DNA from: Syntrophaceae bacterium
Lineage (GTDB): Bacteria; Desulfobacterota; Syntrophia; Syntrophales; Smithellaceae
Length of the DNA stretch: 64,000 bases
Direction: 5' to 3'
Assembly: GCA_009773315.1 (NCBI GenBank)
Contig: WRPE01000002.1
Span: 1 to 64,000 of the forward strand
Position numbers and translations under genes: made by a program. Numbering within the stretch: the first letter of the stretch is position 1; each line of letters opens with the position of its first letter. Positions 47,130-56,133 of this stretch are shown here, piece after piece. Below the pieces are notes generated by a model, which was not told the origin of the DNA, searched no databases, and saw only the letters and a list, made by a program, of their open reading frames with translations.

Positions 47130-49730
47130 TTATACCGTCACATCAATAATCTTCATCGTATCGTTGCCGAAGATGTCCACGACTTTGACGGCGATTTTGT
47201 AGCGGCCCGGTTGGCATTCATGATAGGGCGTTTGCAATTCCAGTGAGCGGTCTTTTTTGGTGCGGAAAGACTGCCACTCATTTTCAAAGATGAAATCGCC
47301 CGTCCACTTTTCTTCCATCTCGCCGCTGGCTTCATCCTCAACCCGGACAATTTCCCGCTTGCTTTCAAAGTCGAAATCCACGCTCCAGTAATCAATCCAA
47401 TCCGTCCATTTCTTGGTGAGCACCTCACGGGTGACGATGCCGTTTTTATCTTTGGACACCTTGATGATTTTCCCCTGCTCGACAACAATTTTATTTTTGC
47501 CGTCTTTCAAGGTTTGCGCCGCATTATCGACGCTGTCCTGAGAATAGTAAACGGAAAAATCGGTCAGTTCCACGGCGACAAGGGGAAGTCCCCCTGACAA
47601 GGGGGATTTAGGGGGTTTGTTCAAACGTCGTTGCGCTACTTTTTCAAGTAAATCCTCAAACACACCTTCGATGTTGCCAAGAACTTCTGCATTCATGTAA
47701 CGAACAACCTGAACATCAAATGCATTCAGACGTTTTGTCCGTTGTGTGTCATAGTCTATGCTTTCCGCGTGAGACTCGCCGTCTATTTCAATAGCCAGCA
47801 TAAGTTCGGCGCAATAAAAATCAACAATGTATTGGTCTAGAGGCTTTTGGCGCGTGAATTTCAGATCCGCAAGTTTTTTGTTTTGCAGAACTTCATACCA
47901 TAGTTTTTTTTCCGACGGCGTCGGATTGCTCCGGTTTTCCTGCGCCTTTGGAGTGAGACTGGGATCGTAGGGAACATAACCCCCCTTGCCCCCCTTGTCA
48001 GGGGGGTATTTCACGAGCGGTTTGATATCAATATAGGAGACGTCGTGGAAAACGACCTGATTTTTTTCCACGGCTCGTTTGTCGAAGACTTCGCGGGGAA
48101 TGTATTTAAGGGCGAGGTCAATGCCCTTGGCTTTTGCTTCTTCCTGAATGTTGGGAAAAAGGCCCATCTCAAATTCAAAGGCCAGAATATCCACGCGGGA
48201 AATCCGTTTTTCACGGCACTCCAGAATAATTTCCTCCACAAATAGCCTCGTCACCGGCAGGTTGATCGGCCCAACGGACACCAACCGCCCGGCTTTCTTG
48301 CCGTGGAAGCATTTGAAGTTTTCAGCACTTTCCGCCTTGTAGGCTTTAAGAATCAGGGCAATGAAGTCTTTTTCTTTTTGTAAGAGTTGCTGCTGGCGTT
48401 CTTCTTCTCGCAGATTCATGTTGACGCCGATGTAATGTGCCCGTTCATATTTACCGAGATTCAGGATTTCAAACGCCCTGAAGTCTTTCCCGTCTGATTT
48501 AAGCTGACGCTGGACGCCGATCAGGCGCTTGCGTGCCGTGTGAATGGCAAACTTACCCAGATCGGAGCCGATCCACTTGCGCCCCAGCTTTTCGGCCACG
48601 GCCATCGTTGTGCCGGAGCCACAGAAGAAGTCAGCCACGATATCGTTTTCGTTGGAAGAAACCTTAATGATTCTTTCTAGCAAAGCTTCTGATTTTTGTG
48701 TTGGGTATTTAGTGTCCTCTTCAGCCTGTGAATTTACAGGGAAGATATCAGTCCAAACATCATCTATCGGTGTTCCAGGTTGTTCATCAAGATAGAGCCT
48801 CTTCTCAAGTTGCCCATCGGGGCGTTTAACCACTCTTCCCGTTTCAATAAACTTATTTATTGTCTCGTCAGTGGTCGTCCCAAGCCAATGTGGACGATAA
48901 CGTCGACCTTTTTCATCGATCTGAGTATAGTGACTTTTGATGTATGCTTCTGAATATGGAGCGTATTGTGTATTAAACGTGAATTTGGTAGACTTCGTAA
49001 ACCAAAACATTGAGTCATGTGCTCGACCATACTTTTTTATTCCCTTGTAGCCCGAGGAAGTTTGCCGTTTCCATCTTATGCATCCTTGATAAAAAGAATC
49101 CCCAAATATTTCTGAAAGTACAAGACGAAGATGATCAACAAGTCGCCAATCCACGTGCACATAAATACACCCATCATCGGCCAGTAGATCCCGCATCAAG
49201 CTCAACCGTTCATAGATCATCGCAATGAAGCTGTCCGCGCCCTTGCCCCACGTGTCGCGATAGGCCAGCTCTTCCAGTACATTGGGCTTTTTCGTAAAGG
49301 TCTCGTCACCGATTTCAATGTCCATTGAAAAATCAGCGCCCACATCAAAGGGCGGGTCGATATAAATCAACTTGATGCCGCCCTGCTTTTCTATTTCATC
49401 CCGGATCGGACCGTTTTTCAGTGAGGAAAGAATAAGCTTGTTGTCGCCCCAGATGAGTTTGTTTGTCCATCCGGTTTTCTGACGGCCTCGGAAATCAAAC
49501 AGATCGCTTTGCACACCCGTATCCGCCTGTTTCTCCGCACGCGGTTCGTCTATCTGTTCGATCACCTGAAAAGGCAAAACGATGTTGGTCACTTCATTGG
49601 TCTTGCCGTTCCAAATCAACTCCACTTCCCGTTTATCGTCAAACAATAGGAACCGATACTTATCCGGCAGCGGCTTCTCTGCCTCAATCAGTTTCAATAT
49701 CTCCCGCTTTTCATTATCCGTCAGTTTCAT
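47130..49730 (-). CDS. Type III DNA methyltransferase, Mod subunit, with inserted DUF559 domain
   Basis: 866-aa beta-class adenine methyltransferase. The catalytic motif '[16 protein letters not shown]' (~130) precedes SAM motif '[19 protein letters not shown]' (~370), as in Type III Mod enzymes, which methylate one strand of an asymmetric site. Between residues ~575 and ~713 a DUF559 (Vsr/PD-ExK-related) nuclease-like domain interrupts the C-terminal region: '[20 protein letters not shown]' and '[16 protein letters not shown]'. Without it the flanks 'SYIDIKPLV' and '[12 protein letters not shown]' join as in ordinary Mod proteins. Typical Mod length is about 600-700 aa, so the insertion accounts for the excess. 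Confidence 0.92.
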   Translation of the reverse strand: MKLTDNEKREILKLIEAEKPLPDKYRFLLFDDKREVELIWNGKTNEVTNIVLPFQVIEQIDEPRAEKQADTGVQSDLFDFRGRQKTGWTNKLIWGDNKLILSSLKNGPIRDEIEKQGGIKLIYIDPPFDVGADFSMDIEIGDETFTKKPNVLEELAYRDTWGKGADSFIAMIYERLSLMRDLLADDGCIYVHVDWRLVDHLRLVLSEIFGDSFYQGCIRWKRQTSSGYKGIKKYGRAHDSMFWFTKSTKFTFNTQYAPYSEAYIKSHYTQIDEKGRRYRPHWLGTTTDETINKFIETGRVVKRPDGQLEKRLYLDEQPGTPIDDVWTDIFPVNSQAEEDTKYPTQKSEALLERIIKVSSNENDIVADFFCGSGTTMAVAEKLGRKWIGSDLGKFAIHTARKRLIGVQRQLKSDGKDFRAFEILNLGKYERAHYIGVNMNLREEERQQQLLQKEKDFIALILKAYKAESAENFKCFHGKKAGRLVSVGPINLPVTRLFVEEIILECREKRISRVDILAFEFEMGLFPNIQEEAKAKGIDLALKYIPREVFDKRAVEKNQVVFHDVSYIDIKPLVKYPPDKGGKGGYVPYDPSLTPKAQENRSNPTPSEKKLWYEVLQNKKLADLKFTRQKPLDQYIVDFYCAELMLAIEIDGESHAESIDYDTQRTKRLNAFDVQVVRYMNAEVLGNIEGVFEDLLEKVAQRRLNKPPKSPLSGGLPLVAVELTDFSVYYSQDSVDNAAQTLKDGKNKIVVEQGKIIKVSKDKNGIVTREVLTKKWTDWIDYWSVDFDFESKREIVRVEDEASGEMEEKWTGDFIFENEWQSFRTKKDRSLELQTPYHECQPGRYKIAVKVVDIFGNDTMKIIDVTV
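47591..48005 (-). mobile_element. In-frame DUF559 cassette bounded by inverted repeats
   Basis: A 415-bp segment inside mod. Its ends are a perfect inverted repeat of 16 bp (CCCCCTGACAAGGGGG at 47591-47606, complement at 47990-48005), each followed inward by a second run of G or C (47612-47616 and 47980-47985). It encodes about 138 residues: Pro/Gly-rich linkers ('PPDKGGKGG', 'PPKSPLSGG') from the repeats and a DUF559 domain. The reading frame of mod is open straight through. It looks like a mobile protein-coding cassette tolerated by its host gene. Confidence 0.8.
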
Positions 49731-49918
49731 TTTTTATGATCGCTCTAATGAATTACTTTTTGTAATTAATGATTTACGCAGCCAATATACGCGCTGATGA
49801 TTTTATGTCAATAAAATATTTAACTGAGATTGGAATCTAAATGCTTCTGGATGCCGGATAACCTGAAGGTTACACGTCAAGTCCGGCATGACATTTTGCT
49901 ATTGGATTGAATAGAAAG

Positions 49919-49958
49919 AACGGCAGAAGCAATTGTATCCTGCCTCTGCCGTTTTTTT
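49919..49958. terminator. Rho-independent terminator
   Basis: Stem AACGGCAGA (49919-49927) with complement at 49945-49953, then T7 on the plus strand. On the minus strand it lies directly after the enoyl-CoA hydratase stop at 49964 with a weaker T-rich tail, so it probably ends that operon. Confidence 0.75.
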
Positions 49959-49963
49959 ATGAT

Positions 49964-50731
49964 TTATTCGCCGATGAAATTCGGTTCGCGTTTTTGCAGG
50001 AAGGCCGTGATGCCTTCCACGGCGTCTTTGCTGGCAGCAAGTTTCTTTGACCATTCCTGATCCACTCGCAGTCCTTCGTCGAAGCCTTTATCCATTCCGA
50101 CGCTTATCCCCTCGAGCACCGCCGCCACGCAAAGCGGCGGCCGTTTGGCCAGGGCCTGGGCAAAGGCCGTTGCTTCTTTCATTAAATCGGCCGCCGGAAC
50201 TACTTTATCCACCAAACCGATGGCCAGAGCTTCCGCAGACGAAAGCCTCTTGCTGAAGAGAATCATGTCGAGAGCCTTGGATTTTCCCAAAAGTCTCGGC
50301 AGTCTCTGAATGCCGCCCCAGCCGGGTGTAATGCCAAGATTCACTTCCGGCAGTCCGATAAACGCCTTGGGATTGTCCGTCATGATGCGGAAATGGCAGG
50401 CAATCGCCGTTTCGCAGCCGCCGCCCAGCGCGTGACCGTTAATGGCCGCAATGTAGGGTTTGGTGGAACGGGAAATGGCGTTCATGATCTCATTGCCGTT
50501 CGGTCCTTTGGCGATGTTGGCAATGTCCGAAACATCCATACCGGCGGAAAAACCTTTTTCACCGGCGCCCGTGATGATCACGGCCCGGGTCTCCTTGCTT
50601 TTTTCGATTTCATTTACGGCGTTAAAAAACTCCTCCCGAATACCCAGATTAACCGAATTCATCGGCGGACGGTTGAGCGTAATAGTGGTTACAAAGTCCT
50701 TCGTCGATACAATAATGTTTTGGTACTCCAT
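49964..50731 (-). CDS. Enoyl-CoA hydratase
   Basis: 255-aa crotonase-family enzyme. 'LNRPPMNSVNLGIREEF', oxyanion segment 'GAGEKGFSAGMDVSDIANIA', 'INGHALGGGCETAIACHFRI', and 'LPEVNLGITPGWGGIQRLPR' carrying the catalytic Glu. It hydrates enoyl-CoA in beta-oxidation. It is the third gene of a minus-strand set with thiolase and an SMP-30-like protein; 93 nt separate it from the latter. Confidence 0.92.
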   Translation of the reverse strand: MEYQNIIVSTKDFVTTITLNRPPMNSVNLGIREEFFNAVNEIEKSKETRAVIITGAGEKGFSAGMDVSDIANIAKGPNGNEIMNAISRSTKPYIAAINGHALGGGCETAIACHFRIMTDNPKAFIGLPEVNLGITPGWGGIQRLPRLLGKSKALDMILFSKRLSSAEALAIGLVDKVVPAADLMKEATAFAQALAKRPPLCVAAVLEGISVGMDKGFDEGLRVDQEWSKKLAASKDAVEGITAFLQKREPNFIGE

Positions 50732-50824
50732 AGTTTTCTCCTTTCAAATTTTTATTCTTCAGTCCGGCATACGCCGGATTCCGCGCTTCGCGCTCCACCT
50801 TCAGTCTTCGGTCTTCAGCCTTTC

Positions 50825-51697
50825 TTATTTCTGATGTACAAGCCGCATGCCGGGATGCGGGATTTCGAAATACGGAACATTGGTTCCTCCCAAGCTGCCG
50901 ATAAAGGCTGTCCGGCGGTCTTTCCCGCCGAAACAGATATTGGCCGGCCGGCTGATGACGACGCCTTGCGGGTCTTGGACGACAATTTCCAGCCTGCCCT
51001 GCAGATCAAGGTAGCCTATGGTATTGATGGCCGGAAAAGTAACCCACAAGTTGCCTGCTTCGTCAAAGGCGATGCCGTCGGGAAAACCGAACTTCCCCAA
51101 AAACGCCGGCCCGTAAACCTCCGCAGCACCCACACTGTTGTCTTGATTAATGCGGTAACGTAAAATCCGGCGCTGCATGGTTTCGGCCACATAAACAAAA
51201 TTTTCCTCTCCATCCAGTGCGACGCCGTTGGCAAAGTAAAGGCCTTCCGCGACGATACGAGGCGGCTGATCTTTTGCGATGACCACCAGACAGCCATCCG
51301 GAATAGGGGACTGCAAAGAGGCATCGATATCGGGATTATCCGTAGAGTTGGAGACCCATAGCCTGCCTGCATAATCAAGAAAAGGGAAATTGGGTGTGAA
51401 CATTTTTTTACCACCGGCCGTTGTCATCAATACGACGTGGCTGCCTGTAGGTGCAACTGACTGGACTTCGCCGTTGCCGATGTTGGCGACAATGCAGTTG
51501 CCTTTTTCATCGATGCAAATGCCGTTAGGGATGCCGCCCAGCGTACCGAAAAAAGATGTGCGGCCATTTGGGTCGATTCGCGAACAGCGTCCGTAACCGT
51601 CCGCCGTATAGACGCTGCCGTCATCGAGGGCCATGACGCCTTCCGGTCTGGTCAGTCCGCTGCCGATGGTTTTAACATCCCGCAAATCAATTTTCAT
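50825..51697 (-). CDS. SMP-30/gluconolactonase-like beta-propeller protein
   Basis: 290-aa six-bladed propeller. Signatures: 'GLTRPEGVMALDDGSVYTAD', 'GGIPNGICIDEKGNCIVANI', 'YFANGVALDGEENFVYVAET', 'FGFPDGIAFDEAGNLWVTF'. Metal-ligand Glu and Asn/Asp positions match lactonases. It overlaps the thiolase stop by one base (TAATG) and has AAAGGATG upstream, so it is translationally coupled. It may hydrolyse a lactone or a CoA-derived product; the substrate is unknown. Confidence 0.85.
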   Translation of the reverse strand: MKIDLRDVKTIGSGLTRPEGVMALDDGSVYTADGYGRCSRIDPNGRTSFFGTLGGIPNGICIDEKGNCIVANIGNGEVQSVAPTGSHVVLMTTAGGKKMFTPNFPFLDYAGRLWVSNSTDNPDIDASLQSPIPDGCLVVIAKDQPPRIVAEGLYFANGVALDGEENFVYVAETMQRRILRYRINQDNSVGAAEVYGPAFLGKFGFPDGIAFDEAGNLWVTFPAINTIGYLDLQGRLEIVVQDPQGVVISRPANICFGGKDRRTAFIGSLGGTNVPYFEIPHPGMRLVHQK

Positions 51698-52881
51698 TAG
51701 GACATCCTTTCGAATATTGTGGCGAGTCCCTGGCCGCCGCCGATGCACAAAGAACAAATGGCGTATCGACCGCCGCGACGCTTCATTTCATTGATGGCGA
51801 ATAAGGCGATGCGTGTTCCGCTCATGCCGTTGGGATGACCAAAGGCAATCGCGCCGCCATTGGGATTGATTTTTTCTCTGTCAACCGGATGGCCCTGTGC
51901 TTCCATTTCTTTGACGTCGGCCAGAACCTGCGCGGCAAAGGCTTCGTTGATTTCAATCACATCCATATCCTGCATTTTCAGTCCCGCTCGCTTGAGCGCT
52001 TTGGGCATGGCATAGGCAGGACCGATACCCATGATCTTGGGATCAACGCCCGCCACCGCGCAGGTGACCCAGCGGGCTTTCGGCGTGTAGCCCAGTTGTT
52101 TTGCTTTTTCCAGCGTCATCACCAGAACCGCTGCGGCGGCATCATTGCGTCCCGACGAGGACCCGGCGGTGACGGTTCCATCTTTGAGAAAGGCCGGCGG
52201 CAGGGTAGCCAGCTTTTCCATGGTGGTCTCCCGCGGATGTTCGTCCGTATCGAAGATAATTTGTCCCTTCTTCTGGGGCACGTGAACGGGAATGATTTCT
52301 TCCTTGAAATAACCGGCCTTGATCGCATGACTGGCGCGATCCTGGCTTCGGAGTCCAAAGGCATCCTGCTCTTCACGGGTTATTTTATAAAGCTTAACCA
52401 GATTTTCCGCTGTAATGCCCATGACCAGGGAGTCTTCGGGATTGGGTGCGGTTTCGCGGCGGATGATTTGCGGCGGCGTAAGTGAATAGGCGGAATCCGC
52501 GCGCGGCAGCATCCAAGGCGTCGAACTCCAGCTTTCCATACCTCCGGCGATGTAAATATCGCCCAGACCAGCCATGATCTGCGTCGCCGCAAAGTTTATG
52601 GCCTGCAATCCTGACGAACACTGTCTTTCCACCGTGACACCGGGAACGCTGTAAGGCAAACCCGCTTTGAGCACAGCCCAGCGCGACGGATTGTAAGCCG
52701 CGTGCCAGGAGTTGGAAAGTCCCATCACGACGTCTTCAATCATATTGGGGTCAATGCCGGTTTTATCCATCAACCCCCGAATGGCCAGAGCGCCCAGTTC
52801 CTCCGGACGGAAACGGGCGAGCGTGCCGCCCACGCGACCGATGGCGGTTCGGACGCCATCAACAATAACAATTTCCTTCAT
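51697..52881 (-). CDS. Acetyl-CoA acetyltransferase (thiolase)
   Basis: 394-aa thiolase. Nucleophilic Cys in 'GVTVERQCSSGLQAINFAA', 'NGGAIAFGHPNGMSGTRI' with the His, and 'CSLCIGGGQGLATIFE' with the second Cys. It cleaves 3-ketoacyl-CoA in beta-oxidation or condenses acetyl-CoA. ATG 52881 has AAAGGAG upstream; the frame extends further without a ribosome site. First gene of the thiolase-SMP30-hydratase operon. Confidence 0.95.
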   Translation of the reverse strand: MKEIVIVDGVRTAIGRVGGTLARFRPEELGALAIRGLMDKTGIDPNMIEDVVMGLSNSWHAAYNPSRWAVLKAGLPYSVPGVTVERQCSSGLQAINFAATQIMAGLGDIYIAGGMESWSSTPWMLPRADSAYSLTPPQIIRRETAPNPEDSLVMGITAENLVKLYKITREEQDAFGLRSQDRASHAIKAGYFKEEIIPVHVPQKKGQIIFDTDEHPRETTMEKLATLPPAFLKDGTVTAGSSSGRNDAAAAVLVMTLEKAKQLGYTPKARWVTCAVAGVDPKIMGIGPAYAMPKALKRAGLKMQDMDVIEINEAFAAQVLADVKEMEAQGHPVDREKINPNGGAIAFGHPNGMSGTRIALFAINEMKRRGGRYAICSLCIGGGQGLATIFERMS

Positions 52882-52949
52882 GATAAAAACTCCTTTCTGC
52901 TCGCTTGACGGAAAGCTATTGAACTCCGTTATGCGATGCACTGTTGATT

Positions 52950-53126
<177 letters not shown>

Positions 53127-53264
53127 TCAGAATATTCAGAATATTATTGAATTTTGTATAGTAGGATAGCGATCGTCTGTCAAGCGTATTCATCGTGGGA
53201 AAATGTATTTCTTGCCCGGCAATCCGCTCTGGGACAAAAACCTTCACCTTTTTTGAATATATTA

Positions 53265-53293
53265 TTGACACGGGCGTTGCTTCTTTCTATACT
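53265..53293 (+). promoter_or_regulatory. Sigma-70-type promoter of plsC
   Basis: TTGACA (53265-53270) and TATACT (53288-53293), 17-bp spacer, 47 nt before the start of the acyltransferase. Confidence 0.75.
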
Positions 53294-53339
53294 TTGAACC
53301 ATTGGATGTGTTATCAAACCGTGAAGAAGTGGATTTTAT

Positions 53340-54104
53340 ATGCTAAACCGTTTAGTGAGTTCTATTTTTCTTGTCTTTATCGCTCTGACGTCCATTCCGC
53401 TGTTTTTCATCGCCCTGCTTTTGCGTCTGTTTACCTATCCTTTTGACCGGCGTCTGCGTCTCTTGCATTTGTTTACCTGCTTTTGGGCTTCGATTTATAC
53501 TTGGATGATGGTGCCTTGGCGGATTCGCGTTGAGGGTCGCGGTAATGTTCGCAAAGACGCGGCGTATGTGGTTGTTTCCAATCATCAATCGCAACTGGAT
53601 ATCCTGGTTGCCTTCCGGCTTTTTTTCCATTTTAAATGGGTATCCAAGATTGAAATGTTCCGCATTCCGCTGATCGGCTGGAATATGATGTTGAACCGTT
53701 ACATTAAACTGAAACGTGGCGACAGGGAAAGTGTAGAACTAATGCTGCGGGAATGTGAAATCCATCTGGATGAGGGAAGTTCCATCTTCATGTACCCCGA
53801 AGGAACCCGCTCTCCCGATGGCGAAGTCAAGGCTTTTAAACTCGGCGCATTTCAGTTGGCGTTGAAGAAGAAGTTGCCCATTCTTCCAGTTGTCATCAGC
53901 GGAACGAACAAGGCCTTGCCCAAATACAGCATGAACTTCACCGGTGTGCAGAAAATGTATATCAAAATTTTTAAAGAGATCCCGTATTCGGCTTTTGAAA
54001 ACTTATCGGCGGAGGATACGGCGCAAATAGTGCGTCAATTCATCATCGCAAAACTGAATGTCATGAACGAATATACCCTAGGTGGTTTGCGGCGCCAACC
54101 CTAA
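53340..54104 (+). CDS. plsC: 1-acyl-sn-glycerol-3-phosphate acyltransferase
   Basis: 254-aa membrane acyltransferase forming phosphatidic acid. Hydrophobic N-terminus ('FLVFIALTSIPLFFIALLLR'), catalytic box 'VVSNHQSQLDILVAF' (H-x4-D) and 'FMYPEGTRSPDGEVKAF' (block III). Length fits PlsC. Its stop overlaps the border of the 86-bp repeat. Confidence 0.92.
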   Translation: MLNRLVSSIFLVFIALTSIPLFFIALLLRLFTYPFDRRLRLLHLFTCFWASIYTWMMVPWRIRVEGRGNVRKDAAYVVVSNHQSQLDILVAFRLFFHFKWVSKIEMFRIPLIGWNMMLNRYIKLKRGDRESVELMLRECEIHLDEGSSIFMYPEGTRSPDGEVKAFKLGAFQLALKKKLPILPVVISGTNKALPKYSMNFTGVQKMYIKIFKEIPYSAFENLSAEDTAQIVRQFIIAKLNVMNEYTLGGLRRQP

Positions 54105-54186
54105 ACATTCAGCAACGCGCGGCCGATTTTTTCCTGCCGAATCTGCAGAAGTCTTTTTTTGAGCGTCACCAGCGATTCCATATCCC
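54101..54186 (-). pseudogene. 3'-end stub of acyl-CoA dehydrogenase (repeat copy of 62740-62825)
   Basis: 86 bases matching 62740-62825 at 81 of 86 positions. On the minus strand it encodes 'SLVTLKKRLLQIRQEKIGRA' and 'LLNV' then TAG, the same C-terminus as the dehydrogenase at 62740-63864. The rest of the gene is missing. The two copies bracket the glutaconyl-CoA module. Confidence 0.88.
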
Positions 54187-54309
54187 AGATTGTGGAGGGA
54201 AGGGCACACAAGACCGGGAAGAAAGCGGAAAAAGGAAATCACTTCATCAGGCGGAGAATTGATCTAAAAAGGGATTAGTGATACCTTTCATTGTGCAGAG
54301 GGGAACATA

Positions 54310-56112
54310 ATGGATTCTGATCTGAGACAATTTCTCAACGACAAAATGGCCTACAGCGAAATCATCGGTACCGGTAAAGTGATGGAACTCTCTGAAGCTG
54401 TCCGGCAATTCGTCAAACCGGGAATGAGCCTGCAAAATGGCGCGGGCATGGCATCTCCGACCGCCGCATACTTTGAAATCGCCCGCCAGTTCTGGGGAAA
54501 AGATCCGGGCTTTACCTTGATCGCCGTTGTGGGAGGCGCCTATAATTTCGCCCTTTACGTTTACGGGAAATTATGCCGGAAAATTATCTCCGGCTTTAAT
54601 GGAGACGGATACCCCTTTCCGAGCCCCAACCCCATCCTTACCCGCGCCATGCAGGAAGGAACCGTCGATTTCGAGAACTGGTCATATCTGACCCTCACGC
54701 TTCGCCTGATGGCCGGCGCCATGGGTGTGCCGGCATTCCCCACCAAATCTCTCTGCGGCAGCTCCATGGAAACGGACAATAAAGACAGCTTCTTCCGGAT
54801 GCCGGACCCTTTCGGAAGCGGAGAATCGCTGAATTTCGTAAAGGCCCTTCATCCGGATATCAGCCTTGTTCATGGATGGGCATCGGACACGGAAGGCAAT
54901 ACCCTGATTGCCGCACCCTATTCCGGAAACCACCATGGCCCTCTCGCAGCCAGGGAAGCGGTTATCGTCACCGTTGATAAAATCGTGGACGCCGATTTCA
55001 TTCGTCGCCACGCCTATATGACTCGCATTCCCAGCTATGTCGTCAAAGCGGTCTGCCCGGCGCCCATGGGCGCCCATCCGACTGGTCTGCATGCCCTGGG
55101 GATACCGGAATTCGAAGGGTATGGCGAGGATGAAGCATTCATTATGGAAGCCCGGCAGGCCTCGCGGAATCCGGAACAATATCAGGCCTGGGTGGATAAA
55201 TGGGTCCTGGGATGCCGGAATCACGATGAATTTCTTAACCGCCTTGGTCAGCAGCGAATCTGGTCCTTAAAGGGAAGAATCCAGGATGATTCCTGGACAT
55301 CGGAACTTTCGGAACGATCTGCACGCCTGACTCTTCCGGAAGAGGCAACACCGGCGGAAAAAATCGTGTTTGCGTCTTCAAACAAGATTCTGGATATCGT
55401 GAAGACAAAGAAATATCAGCTGGCCCTGTGCGGCATCGGTGTTTCCAACCTGGCCGCGTGGCTGGCTTATTACGATCTTCGCCGGGCCGGATATCCTTTC
55501 GAGTTGATCGCTGAAATCGGCTATTATGGTTATTCTCCCCAACCGGCCGATCCCTTTGTTTTCAATCTGCGCAACATCCCATCATGCAGGATGATTTCCG
55601 ATATCTTTACCTCCCTGGGCATTTTCATGAGTGGCTCCCAGACGTCCAGCATCGGTATTCTCGGGGCAGGACAGATTGACCGATTTGGTAATATCAACAC
55701 CACAAAGCTCTCGCCCAAAGGTCCCTATCTTGTCGGATCGGGCGGCGCCAATGATGTGGCTTCCGGAGCCAATGAATGTATCGTGACGCTCGAGCAGAAT
55801 AAAAGTCGGTTTGTGGCAAAGGTTCCTTATATCACTTCTCCCGGCATGAAGGTCACCACGGTTGTTTCCCAACTCGGCATGTTCGAGAAGGACTTCGGCA
55901 ATCATGAACTGACCTTGACGGGATATTTTCCCATCGGGCCTGCCGGATCGGAAGAGGAATCCATCAGGGCCATAAAGGATGCTTGCGGTTGGGATTTAAA
56001 GGTTCGCGACACTCTGGACGTCCTGCCGCTTCCCTCAGGAGAAGATCTGAAGTTCCTGCGCTCTTTCGACCCGAAGCGGTTGTTTCTAGGCGGAGATGAA
56101 TCCGAACGCTAG
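54310..56112 (+). CDS. Fused glutaconate-type CoA-transferase (alpha-beta)
   Basis: 600-aa family I CoA-transferase. The N-terminal ~320 residues match an alpha subunit ('VKPGMSLQNGAGMASPTAAY', 'LVHGWASDTEGNTLIAAPYS') and the C-terminal ~270 the beta subunit, where 'FELIAEIGYYGYSPQPADPF' carries a candidate catalytic Glu and 'LGAGQIDRFGNINTTKL' is typical. In glutaconate CoA-transferase these are two proteins (about 320 and 265 aa); here they are one chain. It would activate a dicarboxylate such as glutarate or glutaconate with CoA from acetyl-CoA. First gene after the 86-bp repeat. Confidence 0.83.
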   Translation: MDSDLRQFLNDKMAYSEIIGTGKVMELSEAVRQFVKPGMSLQNGAGMASPTAAYFEIARQFWGKDPGFTLIAVVGGAYNFALYVYGKLCRKIISGFNGDGYPFPSPNPILTRAMQEGTVDFENWSYLTLTLRLMAGAMGVPAFPTKSLCGSSMETDNKDSFFRMPDPFGSGESLNFVKALHPDISLVHGWASDTEGNTLIAAPYSGNHHGPLAAREAVIVTVDKIVDADFIRRHAYMTRIPSYVVKAVCPAPMGAHPTGLHALGIPEFEGYGEDEAFIMEARQASRNPEQYQAWVDKWVLGCRNHDEFLNRLGQQRIWSLKGRIQDDSWTSELSERSARLTLPEEATPAEKIVFASSNKILDIVKTKKYQLALCGIGVSNLAAWLAYYDLRRAGYPFELIAEIGYYGYSPQPADPFVFNLRNIPSCRMISDIFTSLGIFMSGSQTSSIGILGAGQIDRFGNINTTKLSPKGPYLVGSGGANDVASGANECIVTLEQNKSRFVAKVPYITSPGMKVTTVVSQLGMFEKDFGNHELTLTGYFPIGPAGSEEESIRAIKDACGWDLKVRDTLDVLPLPSGEDLKFLRSFDPKRLFLGGDESER

Positions 56113-56133
56113 TTGCCGGGTACGGATGAGGGA

